Below, one piece after another: positions 7,934 to 17,231 of a DNA stretch of 64,000 nt. Location: NCBI RefSeq assembly GCF_030296055.1, contig NZ_AP027370.1, forward strand, positions 1,972,501-2,036,500, in the 5' to 3' direction. Position numbers and translations under genes: made by a program. Under the pieces are notes generated by a model. It made no database searches. It was not told the origin of the DNA and was given only the letters and a program-made list of their open reading frames with translations. Positions within the stretch are counted from its first letter, which is position 1. Each line of letters begins with the position of its first letter. Source of the DNA: Hydrogenimonas cancrithermarum (GTDB lineage Bacteria > Campylobacterota > Campylobacteria > Campylobacterales > Hydrogenimonadaceae).

Positions 7934-9379
7934 TCAATTGCCGGCCGGATGGGAGGAGACGGTACGTTTTGCGAGGTCGGCCGGGTAGCCTCTGTCGATT
8001 CCGAAGCGTTGGGCAAGGGAGGCGATTTGCGTTTCTGGCGGAGGTGCGGTCTCTTCCACTGCCCGGTTCCGGTGGTATGAGCGTTCCAAAAGCCTCTCTT
8101 CCCACATCTTCTTTACGATCGTTTCAGCCATATCCAATGCCGAAGAGACCTTGACGATTTCGCAACGGGCGTAGCGCGGCAGCGGAAAGTCGACCTCGGC
8201 GACGCGCCGCGTGATATCGGTGCCGGGGATCTGCTGGGCGCCGAAGAGCGGCACGGGTGTGGGTTCGGCGGCGGTGAAGCCGGGAATGAAACGTGCCAGG
8301 TGGGCGATGGCGGCGCGGGTGCGGGAGAGCGCCACATCCTCGGGCCAGCCTCTGTCGATCTTTTCGATGAAACGGCTGTCGAGCCTTGGCTGGGCGTAGC
8401 CCGATGGGGCGACGGCGAGGCCGCCCTCGAAGAGGGTGATGGTTTTGGTCATGCCGTGAAGCTGGAAGTGGCCGCCGGGGTAGGGGGTGAACTGCCCCAT
8501 GCCCCGGGGGGTGCCCCGCTCGCCGTGGAAGATGATTTCGGGCCACGTTTCGCCGGTCTCCCACTTCGTGACGTAAGCTGCCTTGAACTCCACCATCCGG
8601 GGGCTCGTCACGCCGACCATCTCGTCGATCTCGCCTGTTTTGAAGCCCGCGGCATTGACGAGGTAGTCGAACCGTTCGCTTCGCGTCCCCGTTTCGTCGG
8701 TGTACGTGACGCGCCACCCCTCTTTCTCCTTTTCGATCCGCGCCACCGCGGTTCGGGTGCGCAGGCGGACGTAGGGCATCGCCTGCAATCTCAAGGTCGC
8801 TCCCGCTCCCAGCCTGAAGAGGTTCAGGCCGTACTCCTGTACCAGGATCAGGGGAAATTTGACGCGCGAAAAATCGAGATGCTTCGCCACAGGTACCATC
8901 CACTCGTCGACCGTTCTCGGCTTTTTTGGGGAAGGGCGTGCTTTCAGCGCTTCGAGCGTTTTACGGCCGTAGATCTTGAAGTACTCTTCGGGCGCACCCA
9001 GCAAGGCGTTTTCGGGATCTTTCGCGACAAGTTCTCCGTACACTTTTTGTAACATCTCCAGGCGCGACAGCAGGTCGGCGGGCTCGCCCGGGTCTTCGAG
9101 GGGGATGGCGATGACGGTGGGGCGGTAGTCGACGCTGCAGGGGTAGAAGCGCGCGAAGTCGATCGACTGTTTCAGGAGCGCCACGCACTGCGCGTCGGAA
9201 ATTTCACGGTAGAGGTTGCCTCCGGCATGGAGGTGGCAGAAGGGCGGGCCGCTGACGAGACTCTCGCGTTTTTCCAGAAGCGTCACATCGGCTCCTGCGC
9301 CGCCCAGCTTCAGCGCCGCCGTCACCCCCGCCACGCCGCCGCCGATGACGGCGACTCTCACCGCGTTCTCATGCGCCAT
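7934..9379 (-). CDS. FAD-dependent oxidoreductase of unknown substrate
   Basis: The 481-residue protein opens with a Rossmann dinucleotide-binding site (VAVIGGGVAGVTAALKLGGAG, glycines near residues 13-18, and the acidic end of strand 2 in TLLEK). A later FDYLVNAAGFKTGEID segment is typical of the second FAD-contact region of DAO/GR2-type flavoproteins. No substrate-defining motif is clear. The start codon lies inside the end of the phosphatase gene (overlap 9369-9379), so they are translationally coupled. A quinone-linked dehydrogenase is possible, but it does not resemble the Mqo-type sequences I know. Confidence 0.7.
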   Translation of the reverse strand: MAHENAVRVAVIGGGVAGVTAALKLGGAGADVTLLEKRESLVSGPPFCHLHAGGNLYREISDAQCVALLKQSIDFARFYPCSVDYRPTVIAIPLEDPGEPADLLSRLEMLQKVYGELVAKDPENALLGAPEEYFKIYGRKTLEALKARPSPKKPRTVDEWMVPVAKHLDFSRVKFPLILVQEYGLNLFRLGAGATLRLQAMPYVRLRTRTAVARIEKEKEGWRVTYTDETGTRSERFDYLVNAAGFKTGEIDEMVGVTSPRMVEFKAAYVTKWETGETWPEIIFHGERGTPRGMGQFTPYPGGHFQLHGMTKTITLFEGGLAVAPSGYAQPRLDSRFIEKIDRGWPEDVALSRTRAAIAHLARFIPGFTAAEPTPVPLFGAQQIPGTDITRRVAEVDFPLPRYARCEIVKVSSALDMAETIVKKMWEERLLERSYHRNRAVEETAPPPETQIASLAQRFGIDRGYPADLAKRTVSSHPAGN

Positions 9380-10067
9380 CGTTTCCCCCTTTTTCGAGGT
9401 AGCCGAGGATCTCTTCGAACCGCTCCGCGACGGCGTCGGGGGCGTGCAGGGCGATATCTTCGCCGTAGTTGTAGCCGTAGGTCACTCCCACGACCTCGAT
9501 GCCCGCCGCTTTGGCGGCGAGGATGTCGTTTTTGGAGTCGCCCACCATCAGGGTGTGCGCAGGCGGTACGTCAAGAAGCCCGCACAGATGCAGCAGCGGC
9601 ATCGGGTCGGGCTTCTTTTTCGGCAGGGAGTCGCCTCCCAGGATCGCATCGAAAAACGTTTCCAGCGCCAGCGTTTCCAGAATCGGTGAAACGAAGACGT
9701 GGGGTTTGTTGGTGGCGATGGCCAGTCGATGGCCGCGCGTATGGAGTCTTTCCAGCGTTTCTCGCACACCGGGGTAGAGGCGGGTGCGGCGGCAGAGATT
9801 TTGGGCGTAGCGGCCCAGGAAAATCTCCAGCGCTTCCTCGAACAGGGCGTCGTCGAGCTTTTCGTCGATCGCGGTGGAGCCGCTGAGGGCCCGCTTGACG
9901 AGCGTCCGGGCACCGTTGCCGACCCAGCCGCGGATCGTCGTTTCGTCGAAGGGTGCGTGGCCGAGCGTTTCGAGCGTACGGTTCACCGCGTCGGCCAGGT
10001 CGGGCGCGCTGTCGATCAGCGTGCCGTCGAGGTCGAAGATGATCAGTTCTTTTTTTCTCATAAGCAT
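9369..10067 (-). CDS. gph: Phosphoglycolate phosphatase-like HAD hydrolase
   Basis: The 232-residue protein has the four HAD motifs: FDLDGTLIDSAPDL near residue 10 (nucleophile Asp and acid/base Asp), the ATNKP threonine/serine motif, a lysine in KKPDP, and MVGDSKNDILAAKAAG. The cap domain is of the Gph type (ETTIRGWVGNGARTLVKRAL). Gph removes phosphate from 2-phosphoglycolate made during DNA repair or oxygenation reactions. The start may be ATG 10067 or the ATG two codons further in. It leads a two-gene unit with the FAD oxidoreductase. Confidence 0.85.
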   Translation of the reverse strand: MLMRKKELIIFDLDGTLIDSAPDLADAVNRTLETLGHAPFDETTIRGWVGNGARTLVKRALSGSTAIDEKLDDALFEEALEIFLGRYAQNLCRRTRLYPGVRETLERLHTRGHRLAIATNKPHVFVSPILETLALETFFDAILGGDSLPKKKPDPMPLLHLCGLLDVPPAHTLMVGDSKNDILAAKAAGIEVVGVTYGYNYGEDIALHAPDAVAERFEEILGYLEKGGNDGA

Positions 10068-10086
10068 CGTGGATTTTCCGCTTTTT

Positions 10087-10115
10087 TTGGCGGATTATAG
10101 CGAGCACGATATAAT
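10087..10115 (+). promoter_or_regulatory. Sigma-70-type promoter giving a probable leaderless transcript
   Basis: TTGGCG at 10087-10092 and a perfect TATAAT at 10110-10115 are separated by 17 bases. The ATG of the next gene begins at 10122, only six bases after the -10 box, so transcription should start at or next to the start codon. No Shine-Dalgarno sequence precedes the ATG. Confidence 0.6.
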
Positions 10116-10121
10116 ACCGCC

Positions 10122-10358
10122 ATGAATGAAGAGCGAACGATCAAGCCTTTAAGGCTCAGACCCGAAACCGTAGAAAACCTGCACCTCTTTTCCGAAATTC
10201 TGAAAAAGCCGCCCGAGCGGATCGTCGAAGAGGCACTGGAGGCATACTTCGATATCGTCCAGAAAGAGCTGATGGAGAAGAACCTGATGGACGAGAACGC
10301 CCAGACCAACCTCAGTTACGACGAATTCTGGGAAGGAGTGGAGCTGGACGAGTCATAG
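10122..10358 (+). CDS. Small ribbon-helix-helix-like protein
   Basis: The 78-residue product starts with a beta-strand-like LRLRPETVENL followed by two helices (HLFSEILKKPPERIVEEALEAYFDI). This is the layout of CopG/Arc ribbon-helix-helix DNA-binding proteins, where the last helix often contains EAL-xxY. The C-terminal 30 residues are acidic. No toxin gene follows within a plausible distance. The match is structural guesswork on a short sequence, but codon use and the strong upstream promoter support a real gene. Confidence 0.55.
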   Translation: MNEERTIKPLRLRPETVENLHLFSEILKKPPERIVEEALEAYFDIVQKELMEKNLMDENAQTNLSYDEFWEGVELDES

Positions 10359-10512
10359 CCTCATCGATACGAAGTAGCGCATTGGAGATGATCGAATCGA
10401 TCGAGAGCGAAGAGTCAAATATCGGACTCCAATCGGACGTTTTGATACTTCGGTCGCAGAGGTTCGCGGCGCTTTACGCTACAATGGCGGCAAAAACCAA
10501 AAAGGAAAAAAA

Positions 10513-10998
10513 ATGAAAAAAGAGCTCAAACGGACCAAAAAGGCTATCGAAGAACTGTTGAAGGTGCTGGGAGATACCGAAGAGAGTCTCGACGACATCA
10601 ACCAGGCGATCGTCAAAACCCATGAAAAGGTGACGAAACTGGAAGAGGAGGTGATGCAGCTGGTCACAAAAATGCAGCGCCTCGAACGCAAGATCCACAA
10701 GAAGCTCAACAAAATCGCCAAAGTGAAGCGGCTCATTCTCAAAGCCGATACCGACCGGAAGCTCAAGATGTACGAGAAAGATTACGATCGGCTCGTCGAA
10801 GAGCTCCAGACGCTGGAGAAGAAGTATAAGAGATTCCATGAAAAGTACGAAACGCTGGTGCTCAAAGAGGAGAAGGCGGTGGAGAAGGAGATGGCCCTCG
10901 AAGAGGAAGCGGCCCGCATTTCCGAAGAGCGGTACCATGCCATCGCGGCGGTTCAGGAGTCGATGGGCCGTCTTTCCGGCAAACTCAACCGCTACTAA
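10513..10998 (+). CDS. Coiled-coil protein of unknown function
   Basis: The 161-residue protein is almost wholly charged alpha-helix (runs of E, K and L with heptad spacing) and has no signal peptide, membrane helix or enzyme motif. A possible -10 box TACAAT lies at 10480-10485 and an A-rich AAAAAGGAAAAAA precedes the ATG. It is convergent with the EamA transporter gene. The 154-base gap upstream (10359-10512) contains only this promoter and the short palindrome TCGATCGA near 10396-10403. I recognise no family. Confidence 0.65.
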   Translation: MKKELKRTKKAIEELLKVLGDTEESLDDINQAIVKTHEKVTKLEEEVMQLVTKMQRLERKIHKKLNKIAKVKRLILKADTDRKLKMYEKDYDRLVEELQTLEKKYKRFHEKYETLVLKEEKAVEKEMALEEEAARISEERYHAIAAVQESMGRLSGKLNRY

Positions 10999-11034
10999 AC
11001 CCCTTCCGGGCTCTCGGGCCCGCCCCCTTCAAAC

Positions 11035-11943
11035 TCAACTCTTTTTCAGCAGCACCCCCGCCGAGACGATCAGCCCGATGCCGAGCCAGACCCATATGTC
11101 GGGAAATGGATCGCCAAGCATCCAGCCGAAGCCGATGGCGAATGGGATGTTGGTGTAGCTGACGACACCGACGATGCCGGCGCGGCCGAGACTGTATGCT
11201 TTGGTGAGTAGCCACTGCGAGAGGGTGGAGATGATTGCCATAAAGGCGATGAGCGCCCAGGTCGTGTTCGATGCGGGCAGGGTAAACTCCGGAAAGAGAA
11301 ATGCCAGTGTCTCGGGGGCGTCGACGAATGGGGCAACAAGAAAGAGCAGCAGCGGCAACACGGTACCGAGTCCGACGAATGAAAGGACGATGACGCGGGC
11401 GTCGTAAATGTCGCGGATGCGCTTGATCGTGGCGTAGGCACAGGCAGCGAAAAAGCCGCCGAGAAGCCCAAGAAAATGGTCGTAGCTCATCGAAAAACCG
11501 GCCGGTTTCGTAATGAAGAGCACACCCGAAAAGCCGACGACGAGTGCGAGGATGGCGTAGGTGTTCAGCCGCTCTTTCATTAGAAAAAAGGCGAGGATCG
11601 CGACGAAGAGTGGGGAGGTTTTGTTGAGCGTGATCGCTTCACCAAGCGGAATCGTGGTGATCGTATAGAAAAAGAGGATCATCGCACTGAAACCGAAGAA
11701 CCCGCGCATCAGGAGCAGATGGAGCCTGCCTCCGGGCAGAGCAGCCGGTGTATGACGAAGCGTAGCTAGGATGATGAGCACGCCGATCATATTGCGGAAA
11801 AAGACGATCTCCATGGCGCTCATCCCATCTCCAAGAACTTTGGCTACGGCACCGTTCATGGCGGATATGAGGGCGCTCGCGAGCATAAAGAGGATGCCCC
11901 TGTCGATTGTATTGAGTCTGTGGACTGTCTCTCTCATCTTCAT
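11035..11943 (-). CDS. EamA/DMT superfamily transporter
   Basis: The 302-residue protein has ten predicted membrane helices arranged as two EamA halves. Typical sequences are AMEIVFFRNMIG early in the first half, and GEAITLNKTSPLFVAILAFFLMKERL at its end. The second half repeats the pattern and ends IGLIVSAGVLLKK. DMT transporters export amino acids, purines or other metabolites. The substrate cannot be read from the sequence. It is followed upstream on the same strand by the GGDEF-EAL gene, with 25 bases between them. Confidence 0.85.
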   Translation of the reverse strand: MKMRETVHRLNTIDRGILFMLASALISAMNGAVAKVLGDGMSAMEIVFFRNMIGVLIILATLRHTPAALPGGRLHLLLMRGFFGFSAMILFFYTITTIPLGEAITLNKTSPLFVAILAFFLMKERLNTYAILALVVGFSGVLFITKPAGFSMSYDHFLGLLGGFFAACAYATIKRIRDIYDARVIVLSFVGLGTVLPLLLFLVAPFVDAPETLAFLFPEFTLPASNTTWALIAFMAIISTLSQWLLTKAYSLGRAGIVGVVSYTNIPFAIGFGWMLGDPFPDIWVWLGIGLIVSAGVLLKKS

Positions 11944-11968
11944 TGCACTCCAGAAATTTGAAGCGGCA

Positions 11969-14269
11969 TTATAGCAGGTTGGATGTGGTGGAAGTGCTCT
12001 TTTCGATAAATTTCATCAATTTGTCTATGCGCATCGGTTTTGCGAAAAGGTACCCCTGGTAGAGATCGCACCCTTTTTCAACGAGCCAGGTGTATTGTCG
12101 ACGCTCTTCGACACCTTCCGCGACGATGTCGAATCCGAGATTTTTACCGAGTGTGATAATCGCGTTGACCATCGCTTCCGACTCTTTTTCGGTAAGAAGC
12201 GTGTCGATAAAACTTTTATCGATTTTCAGTTCATCGATCGGGAGTTTTTTGAGCAGACTCAAGGATGAGTAACCGGTACCGAAATCATCGAGTGCAATAC
12301 GCACCCCTTTTGTCTTGATCTCCTGAAGCAGTCGGACAATCTGTTCCAGCTCCTCGATAAAGAGCGATTCTGTGATCTCAATGACGATGCGGGATGGATC
12401 GAAACCGGTTTCTTGAATCTCTTCGAGGAGCTTTCCAGTGAAATCGTTCTCATGGAATTGACGAATCGATACATTGATCGAAACGAAGAAGTTTATATCA
12501 CACTGTTTTTGAAGGTTTCCGATCTCTTCCAATGATTTTTTCAGAACGAAATGGCCGATTTTCGGCATCAGGCCGCTCTCTTCCGCGATTTGAACAAACC
12601 GGTCCGGCGGAACGTTTCCAAGTTTTTTACTTTCCCAACGGATCAGTGCTTCCACGCCGTGCAGATCTCCGTTTCGATCGATTTGAGGTTGGTAGACCAC
12701 ATAAAATTCCTCTTTTTCGAGAGCGCTTCGGAGCTCTTGTTCGATGATGCTGTTTCTGTCACGAAGTGCTTTGAATTCCGTGCTAAAGAAGGCGAAACTG
12801 TTTTTTCTCTTTTTTGCCGTGTACATTGCGATATCGGCGGCACTGAGCAGTTCGAAAAGCTCTTCTCCATTATCCGGATAGCAACTGATGCCGATGCTGA
12901 CACCGAGAGTGAAAACCGTCTTGCCGATCTGCATCGGTTTTGAAACCGACTCGATGATTTCGCCGGCTATTTTCGCGAGGGATTCCTGCCGACATTCCGG
13001 GAGGAGCAAAATGAATTCATCCCCTCCATGGCGGATGAGCAGCGTATTTTTCGAGAGTGTCGATTTCAACCGTTTTGCCACCTCGACCAGGATGAGGTCA
13101 CCGTAGTGATGGCCCATCCTGTCATTGATGTTTTTGAAATTGTCGAGATCGATAAAGCAGATGGCGAAAGGTGGCGCATCGGGATAGATCCAGTTGCGTA
13201 TGGCACGCTGTAGGAAGATACGGTTGGGCAGATCTGTCAGTCTGTCGTGAAGCGCCTGATGCAGAAGCTCTCTTGTGCGTTTTTTTTCGATGGTATCGAT
13301 TGTTCTGAAAAGATAGAAGACGATAGCCAAAACAATAAAATAGAGTATGAGAATATTGCGCCAGGCGGGGAGCAGTTCGCTGACCACGTGACGGAATGGA
13401 AGATGGTAGTGGATCCAGAGCCGATAGCGGGGAAGATAGTACCATGAAATAAGCTCTTTTTCATGCAAAAACGAAGGAAATGTGATGAGAGCACATCGGT
13501 CCGATTTTCGCAGATCTTCCAGATGCATGCCGTTTTCTCTGAAAAGAGCTTCTTCTATTTTATCGATTCGCTCGGTATCGAGAGGACGATTATAAAACCG
13601 AGGGTATCGCGATGCCGGTTTGTCGCTTTGATAGATACGGTACCAGCTTTTGTCGAGAACGATACTGAGTATGGTGTTGGATTTGACCTGTTCTTTCCAG
13701 ATTGTAATGGCGTCGTCGAGTTTCAGCCCGATAGAGATGACGGCGAGTACTTTTCCATCTTGCGTGCGGATGGCCTTTCTCAAAGGTAAAATCCAAGTGT
13801 CTATCGCGTTGAGGTAATAGACTCTTCCGGGAACCATATATTGACTGTCAAGTGCCTCCAAGAATGTTTGTCTGCTTTCGGGCTGCTGTTTGAGATTGGG
13901 AATTTTTTCAGGATCGTTGTTGCTGCTGACGATATAGACGTTTCCATCGGGATCACTGATGGCAAATCCTGCAATTGCAGGATTGATTTTCATGAGACGG
14001 TCGAAAAGTGCTTGAAGGTGTTCTCTTCGAACAGTCCGTCCGCTTCTTGTAATCTCGGACCCCAGCAGGTCGAGCAGCATCTCCTGCTGCATGAGATAGT
14101 GAAGTGTCGTACTCTGTGCAGCTTTGCTGAGATATACCAACTCCGTACGAAATTTTTCGAGACTGTTCCTGTATTGGGCATATCCGATGAGCAACAAAAG
14201 AAAAAATCCGATAATCGCGAGCGTATTGAAAAGTGTCCATAGATTTTTTTTGAACAGATATTTCAACAA
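11969..14269 (-). CDS. Membrane Cache-GGDEF-EAL protein (c-di-GMP synthesis and breakdown)
   Basis: The 766-residue protein has a membrane helix at about 14-32, a periplasmic double-Cache-like sensor to about 300, a second helix at about 304-322, then GGDEF (intact GGDEF at 415-419) and EAL (EALIRW at 541-546, DDFGTGYSSL near 660). Both active sites look complete, so it may make and hydrolyse c-di-GMP, or use one activity under control of the sensor. The I-site position reads SKNT rather than RxxD, so product inhibition is unlikely. The 171-base gap upstream to 14441 is A+T-rich with no extra gene. Confidence 0.92.
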   Translation of the reverse strand: MLKYLFKKNLWTLFNTLAIIGFFLLLLIGYAQYRNSLEKFRTELVYLSKAAQSTTLHYLMQQEMLLDLLGSEITRSGRTVRREHLQALFDRLMKINPAIAGFAISDPDGNVYIVSSNNDPEKIPNLKQQPESRQTFLEALDSQYMVPGRVYYLNAIDTWILPLRKAIRTQDGKVLAVISIGLKLDDAITIWKEQVKSNTILSIVLDKSWYRIYQSDKPASRYPRFYNRPLDTERIDKIEEALFRENGMHLEDLRKSDRCALITFPSFLHEKELISWYYLPRYRLWIHYHLPFRHVVSELLPAWRNILILYFIVLAIVFYLFRTIDTIEKKRTRELLHQALHDRLTDLPNRIFLQRAIRNWIYPDAPPFAICFIDLDNFKNINDRMGHHYGDLILVEVAKRLKSTLSKNTLLIRHGGDEFILLLPECRQESLAKIAGEIIESVSKPMQIGKTVFTLGVSIGISCYPDNGEELFELLSAADIAMYTAKKRKNSFAFFSTEFKALRDRNSIIEQELRSALEKEEFYVVYQPQIDRNGDLHGVEALIRWESKKLGNVPPDRFVQIAEESGLMPKIGHFVLKKSLEEIGNLQKQCDINFFVSINVSIRQFHENDFTGKLLEEIQETGFDPSRIVIEITESLFIEELEQIVRLLQEIKTKGVRIALDDFGTGYSSLSLLKKLPIDELKIDKSFIDTLLTEKESEAMVNAIITLGKNLGFDIVAEGVEERRQYTWLVEKGCDLYQGYLFAKPMRIDKLMKFIEKSTSTTSNLL

Positions 14270-14440
14270 GCGGATCCTATGAAAATTTATGGCGCTATTA
14301 TAACCTGAATGTATTACGTATTTGTTAATTCGACGCTCTGAATAAATATCGATCGGAATCCGCTCTTTTTTGCACCATTTATAGTGATTGTAATACTTTT
14401 TAAGCTACCATCCGAAAAATTATCTTGTAAAGGGTCGGAA

Positions 14441-14791
14441 ATGATGCCATTTTCAGATGAAGATATCTATACTGCCGTCAAAAATCATCTGCCATCCGTC
14501 AGCGAGTATGTCAAATCCCATGGCGGAGGGATCAAGCTTATGGGTGTCAAAGATGGAAAAGTCTATATTCAGCTTACAGGAACCTGCCACGGCTGTTCGA
14601 TGAGTCTCATGACAACGAAAATGGTTGTTGAAAAAAGGCTTAGAGAGCTGATTCACCCGAATCTTGAAGTGGTGAATGTGGAGATAGGACAAGAGGGCTC
14701 TCTCCCTGAAGACCTCGTATCCGACACCGAAGGGGATGAGTCCGAAGTGAAAAAAGAGAGTTTGGTCCAAAAGATAAAAAAAATATTTTAA
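14441..14791 (+). CDS. NifU C-terminal-domain (Nfu-like) Fe-S protein
   Basis: The start is ATG 14441, six bases after AGGG. The 116-residue protein begins with a NifU/Nfu domain (VKNHLPSVSEYVKSHGGGIKLMGVKDGKVYIQLTGTCHGC). The C-x2-C pair in CHGC binds a 4Fe-4S cluster between two subunits for delivery to apo-proteins. The final 40 residues are acidic and then basic. A start 19 codons upstream is possible but has no ribosome site. It is followed by the beta-barrel candidate, with 25 bases between them. Confidence 0.88.
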   Translation: MMPFSDEDIYTAVKNHLPSVSEYVKSHGGGIKLMGVKDGKVYIQLTGTCHGCSMSLMTTKMVVEKRLRELIHPNLEVVNVEIGQEGSLPEDLVSDTEGDESEVKKESLVQKIKKIF

Positions 14792-14816
14792 CGCCAGTTC
14801 TGAAAAAGGAGAAGGT

Positions 14817-15674
14817 GTGCGGCGTATATGGATTTTTGCAGTGGTCGCGTGCATGGCTTTCGGCGGAGAGATTCGATACGGTGACGGCACGTTCGAGATG
14901 GAAGGCGGGTTTTTGGGGCTCACTGTGTCGAGATCTACAGATATAGAGAGTTATTCTCTGGTGGAACAGCACAAAAATATTTCAGATTCGGTGTGGTACT
15001 ATGCCTACAATCTCACATGGTTTGATTCGAAAAGACTCCAACAGGCCAGCCAGTCGTTGGTGACGGGGGGCGAGCCGTATGCGACGTCCGTCATAGAGAT
15101 GCCATCGCTCGATTACCGTTTCGAAGGGTTCGATGCAGAGGGTGTTGTCGGATACGACTTTTATCATGATTCGGAGAGGACGTATGCGGGTGCAGGGTTG
15201 ATGTTCGGTCTCTCTACGCCATGGATCGATTCGCAAAAGAGTGGCGACAGCAGCACGGATCCGGCGTATGACGACCTTTACGAAAAGAGTAAAACGGAGA
15301 TTTTGACATTTCGGGTAGGACCAAGCATACAGGTGTCGAAAGCGCTGGGAAGTATCTTTTCGATTTACGGTTCCGCGACGATCGGCTATCAGTTCGGTTC
15401 CGTGAAAAACGATTATGCCCGTACCGACTCGAATGTGCAGGGTTGGTTCGATGCCGTGGATATAGGGCTTCGGCTTCAGGCTCTCTCGTATGACAAAGAT
15501 ATGGGGTGGTTTACATTGAGTCCGAGACTCTATGCGACGGCAGGGTTTCGTTACACATATTGGCAGCTGAAGGATCTCGCTGTCGATACCAGTGGAAGCG
15601 GTATCGCGTTTGGCGAAAGCGATTTGAAAATGTCGACTTCCACCGTGTATGCGGCTATCGGCTACGCTTTTTGA
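14817..15674 (+). CDS. Predicted outer-membrane beta-barrel protein
   Basis: Translation starts at GTG 14817 behind AAAGGAGAAG. The 285-residue product has a short signal peptide (RRIWIFAVVACMAFGGE) and then alternating aromatic and polar strands (GFLGLTVSRS, AGAGLMFGLSTPW, GSATIGYQFGS), ending in YAAIGYAF. A C-terminal aromatic residue is the usual insertion signal for outer-membrane barrels. I recognise no named porin family. It follows the NifU-like gene and precedes the DUF1538 gene by 48 bases, so it may belong to either unit. Confidence 0.65.
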   Translation: MRRIWIFAVVACMAFGGEIRYGDGTFEMEGGFLGLTVSRSTDIESYSLVEQHKNISDSVWYYAYNLTWFDSKRLQQASQSLVTGGEPYATSVIEMPSLDYRFEGFDAEGVVGYDFYHDSERTYAGAGLMFGLSTPWIDSQKSGDSSTDPAYDDLYEKSKTEILTFRVGPSIQVSKALGSIFSIYGSATIGYQFGSVKNDYARTDSNVQGWFDAVDIGLRLQALSYDKDMGWFTLSPRLYATAGFRYTYWQLKDLAVDTSGSGIAFGESDLKMSTSTVYAAIGYAF

Positions 15675-15722
15675 GAAAAAGTGAGACTGATAAAAGTGAC
15701 GAAAAAGGGTAACGGGTAGAAA

Positions 15723-17231
15723 ATGGTTGCGGCATCGGTGAAAATTTTTCTGTATGATCTGAAGAATTCGTTCAAAGACCTCGTTCCGATCATCGCCGTC
15801 GTTACCTTCTTTCAGGCCGCCATCGTCCAGGCCATGCCTGAAAACCTCTTTTCCATCGTTGTCGGTCTGTTTATCGTCGCCGTCGGATTGGCACTCTTTA
15901 TCCGGGGCCTTGAACTCGGGATTTTCCCGATCGGTGAAAATCTGGCGATCGACTTCGCCAAAAAAGGGTCGCTTTTCTGGCTGCTGCTCTTCGCGTTCAC
16001 CATCGGCTTTTCGACGACGGTGGCCGAGCCGGCACTGATCGCCATCGCCGATAAGGCGGCGGCGATCAGTGCCGGCAAGATCGATGCCTTTTTTCTGCGC
16101 ATGACCGTCGCCTTTTCAGTCGGTTTCGCCATCGCACTCGGAGTCTTTCGCATTCTGACCGGCCATCCGATCCATTACTATATCATTACGGGCTACGTTC
16201 TTGTCGTCGGAATCACCTTCTTCGCCCCAAAAGAGATCATCGGTCTGGCTTACGACAGTGGCGGGGTGACCACATCGACGGTGACGGTACCGCTCGTCGC
16301 GGCACTCGGTATCGGCCTGGCCTCTTCGATCAAGGGGCGGAATCCTGCCATCGACGGCTTCGGGCTCATCGCCTTCGCTTCGCTCACTCCCATGATCTTC
16401 GTACAGCTTTACGGCATCATCGTCTACGCGTTTGCACCTGAAAGTGCGGAAACCGCATTTGCCGTCATGGAAGAAGCGGTAAAAGCGACAGTCGAAGCGA
16501 AAGAGCATTTCGACCCGTGGGACATTCTTTGGGACCTGGTCGCCGTGGTCAAAGATGTGCTTCCGATTTTGGCTGTCATCTTCTTCTTTCAGTATGCCAT
16601 CATCAAGAAAGCGGTAGCTCACCTGCACAAAATCGTCGTCGGTATCGTACTTGTCATCCTCGGTCTTTACGCTTTCATTCTCGGCCTCGAAATGGGACTC
16701 TTCCCGATCGGAGAGACGATAGCCTTTCAGCTGACGGGGATGAAGAACGATCTGCTCATCTATCTCTTCGGTTTTCTGATCGGCTTTTCGACGACGATGG
16801 CGGAGCCGGCGCTTCTGGCCATCGCCATCAAAGCAGAAGAGGTGAGCGAGGGGCGAATCAACCAAAAAATTCTGAGGATCGCGGTCGCGACCGGAGTCGC
16901 GATCGGCATCGCGTTGGGAGCCTACCGTATCGTCACAGGAGATCCCATTCACTACTATATCATCGTCGGATATCTGCTCGTTATCGCGATGACCTACTAC
17001 GCCCCCCGCTACATCATTCCGATCGCTTATGACAGCGGCGGGGTGACCACATCGACGGTGACTGTACCGCTTGTGGCCGCTCTGGGGCTTGGGCTCGCCG
17101 AAAATATCGAAGGGCGTAATCCGTTGATCGACGGCTTCGGGCTCATCGCGTTCGCGTCGCTTTTTCCGATGATTACAGTGATGGGTTACGGTATCTACGC
17201 CCATTATCTTGCCAAAAAGGAGGCATCATGA
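15723..17231 (+). CDS. DUF1538 membrane protein with two homologous halves
   Basis: The 502-residue protein has about twelve to fourteen membrane helices in two similar halves (about residues 1-245 and 260-500). Each half contains [14 protein letters not shown], GFSTTxAEPALxAIAxKA, and [20 protein letters not shown], followed by [20 protein letters not shown]. The glycine/serine/threonine-rich segments suggest an ion or small-molecule channel or transporter, but the substrate is unknown. Its stop overlaps the start of the P-II-like gene (ATGA at 17228-17231), and a CBS protein follows. That arrangement implies a nucleotide-regulated transporter. Confidence 0.85.
   Translation: MVAASVKIFLYDLKNSFKDLVPIIAVVTFFQAAIVQAMPENLFSIVVGLFIVAVGLALFIRGLELGIFPIGENLAIDFAKKGSLFWLLLFAFTIGFSTTVAEPALIAIADKAAAISAGKIDAFFLRMTVAFSVGFAIALGVFRILTGHPIHYYIITGYVLVVGITFFAPKEIIGLAYDSGGVTTSTVTVPLVAALGIGLASSIKGRNPAIDGFGLIAFASLTPMIFVQLYGIIVYAFAPESAETAFAVMEEAVKATVEAKEHFDPWDILWDLVAVVKDVLPILAVIFFFQYAIIKKAVAHLHKIVVGIVLVILGLYAFILGLEMGLFPIGETIAFQLTGMKNDLLIYLFGFLIGFSTTMAEPALLAIAIKAEEVSEGRINQKILRIAVATGVAIGIALGAYRIVTGDPIHYYIIVGYLLVIAMTYYAPRYIIPIAYDSGGVTTSTVTVPLVAALGLGLAENIEGRNPLIDGFGLIAFASLFPMITVMGYGIYAHYLAKKEAS
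16260..16285 (+). repeat. 26-base exact direct repeat, copy 1 (within DUF1538 gene)
   Basis: This stretch is identical to 17037-17062, 777 bases downstream in the same frame. It encodes the GGVTTSTVT motif in each half of the DUF1538 protein. Confidence 0.9.
17037..17062 (+). repeat. 26-base exact direct repeat, copy 2 (within DUF1538 gene)
   Basis: This is identical to 16260-16285. Identity at silent positions suggests recent gene conversion between the halves or strong constraint. Confidence 0.9.

Noticed and set aside
11007-11022. CGGGC/GCCCG hairpin between the coiled-coil and transporter genes as a terminator
   Set aside because: The stem is only five bases and no T-run follows on either strand.
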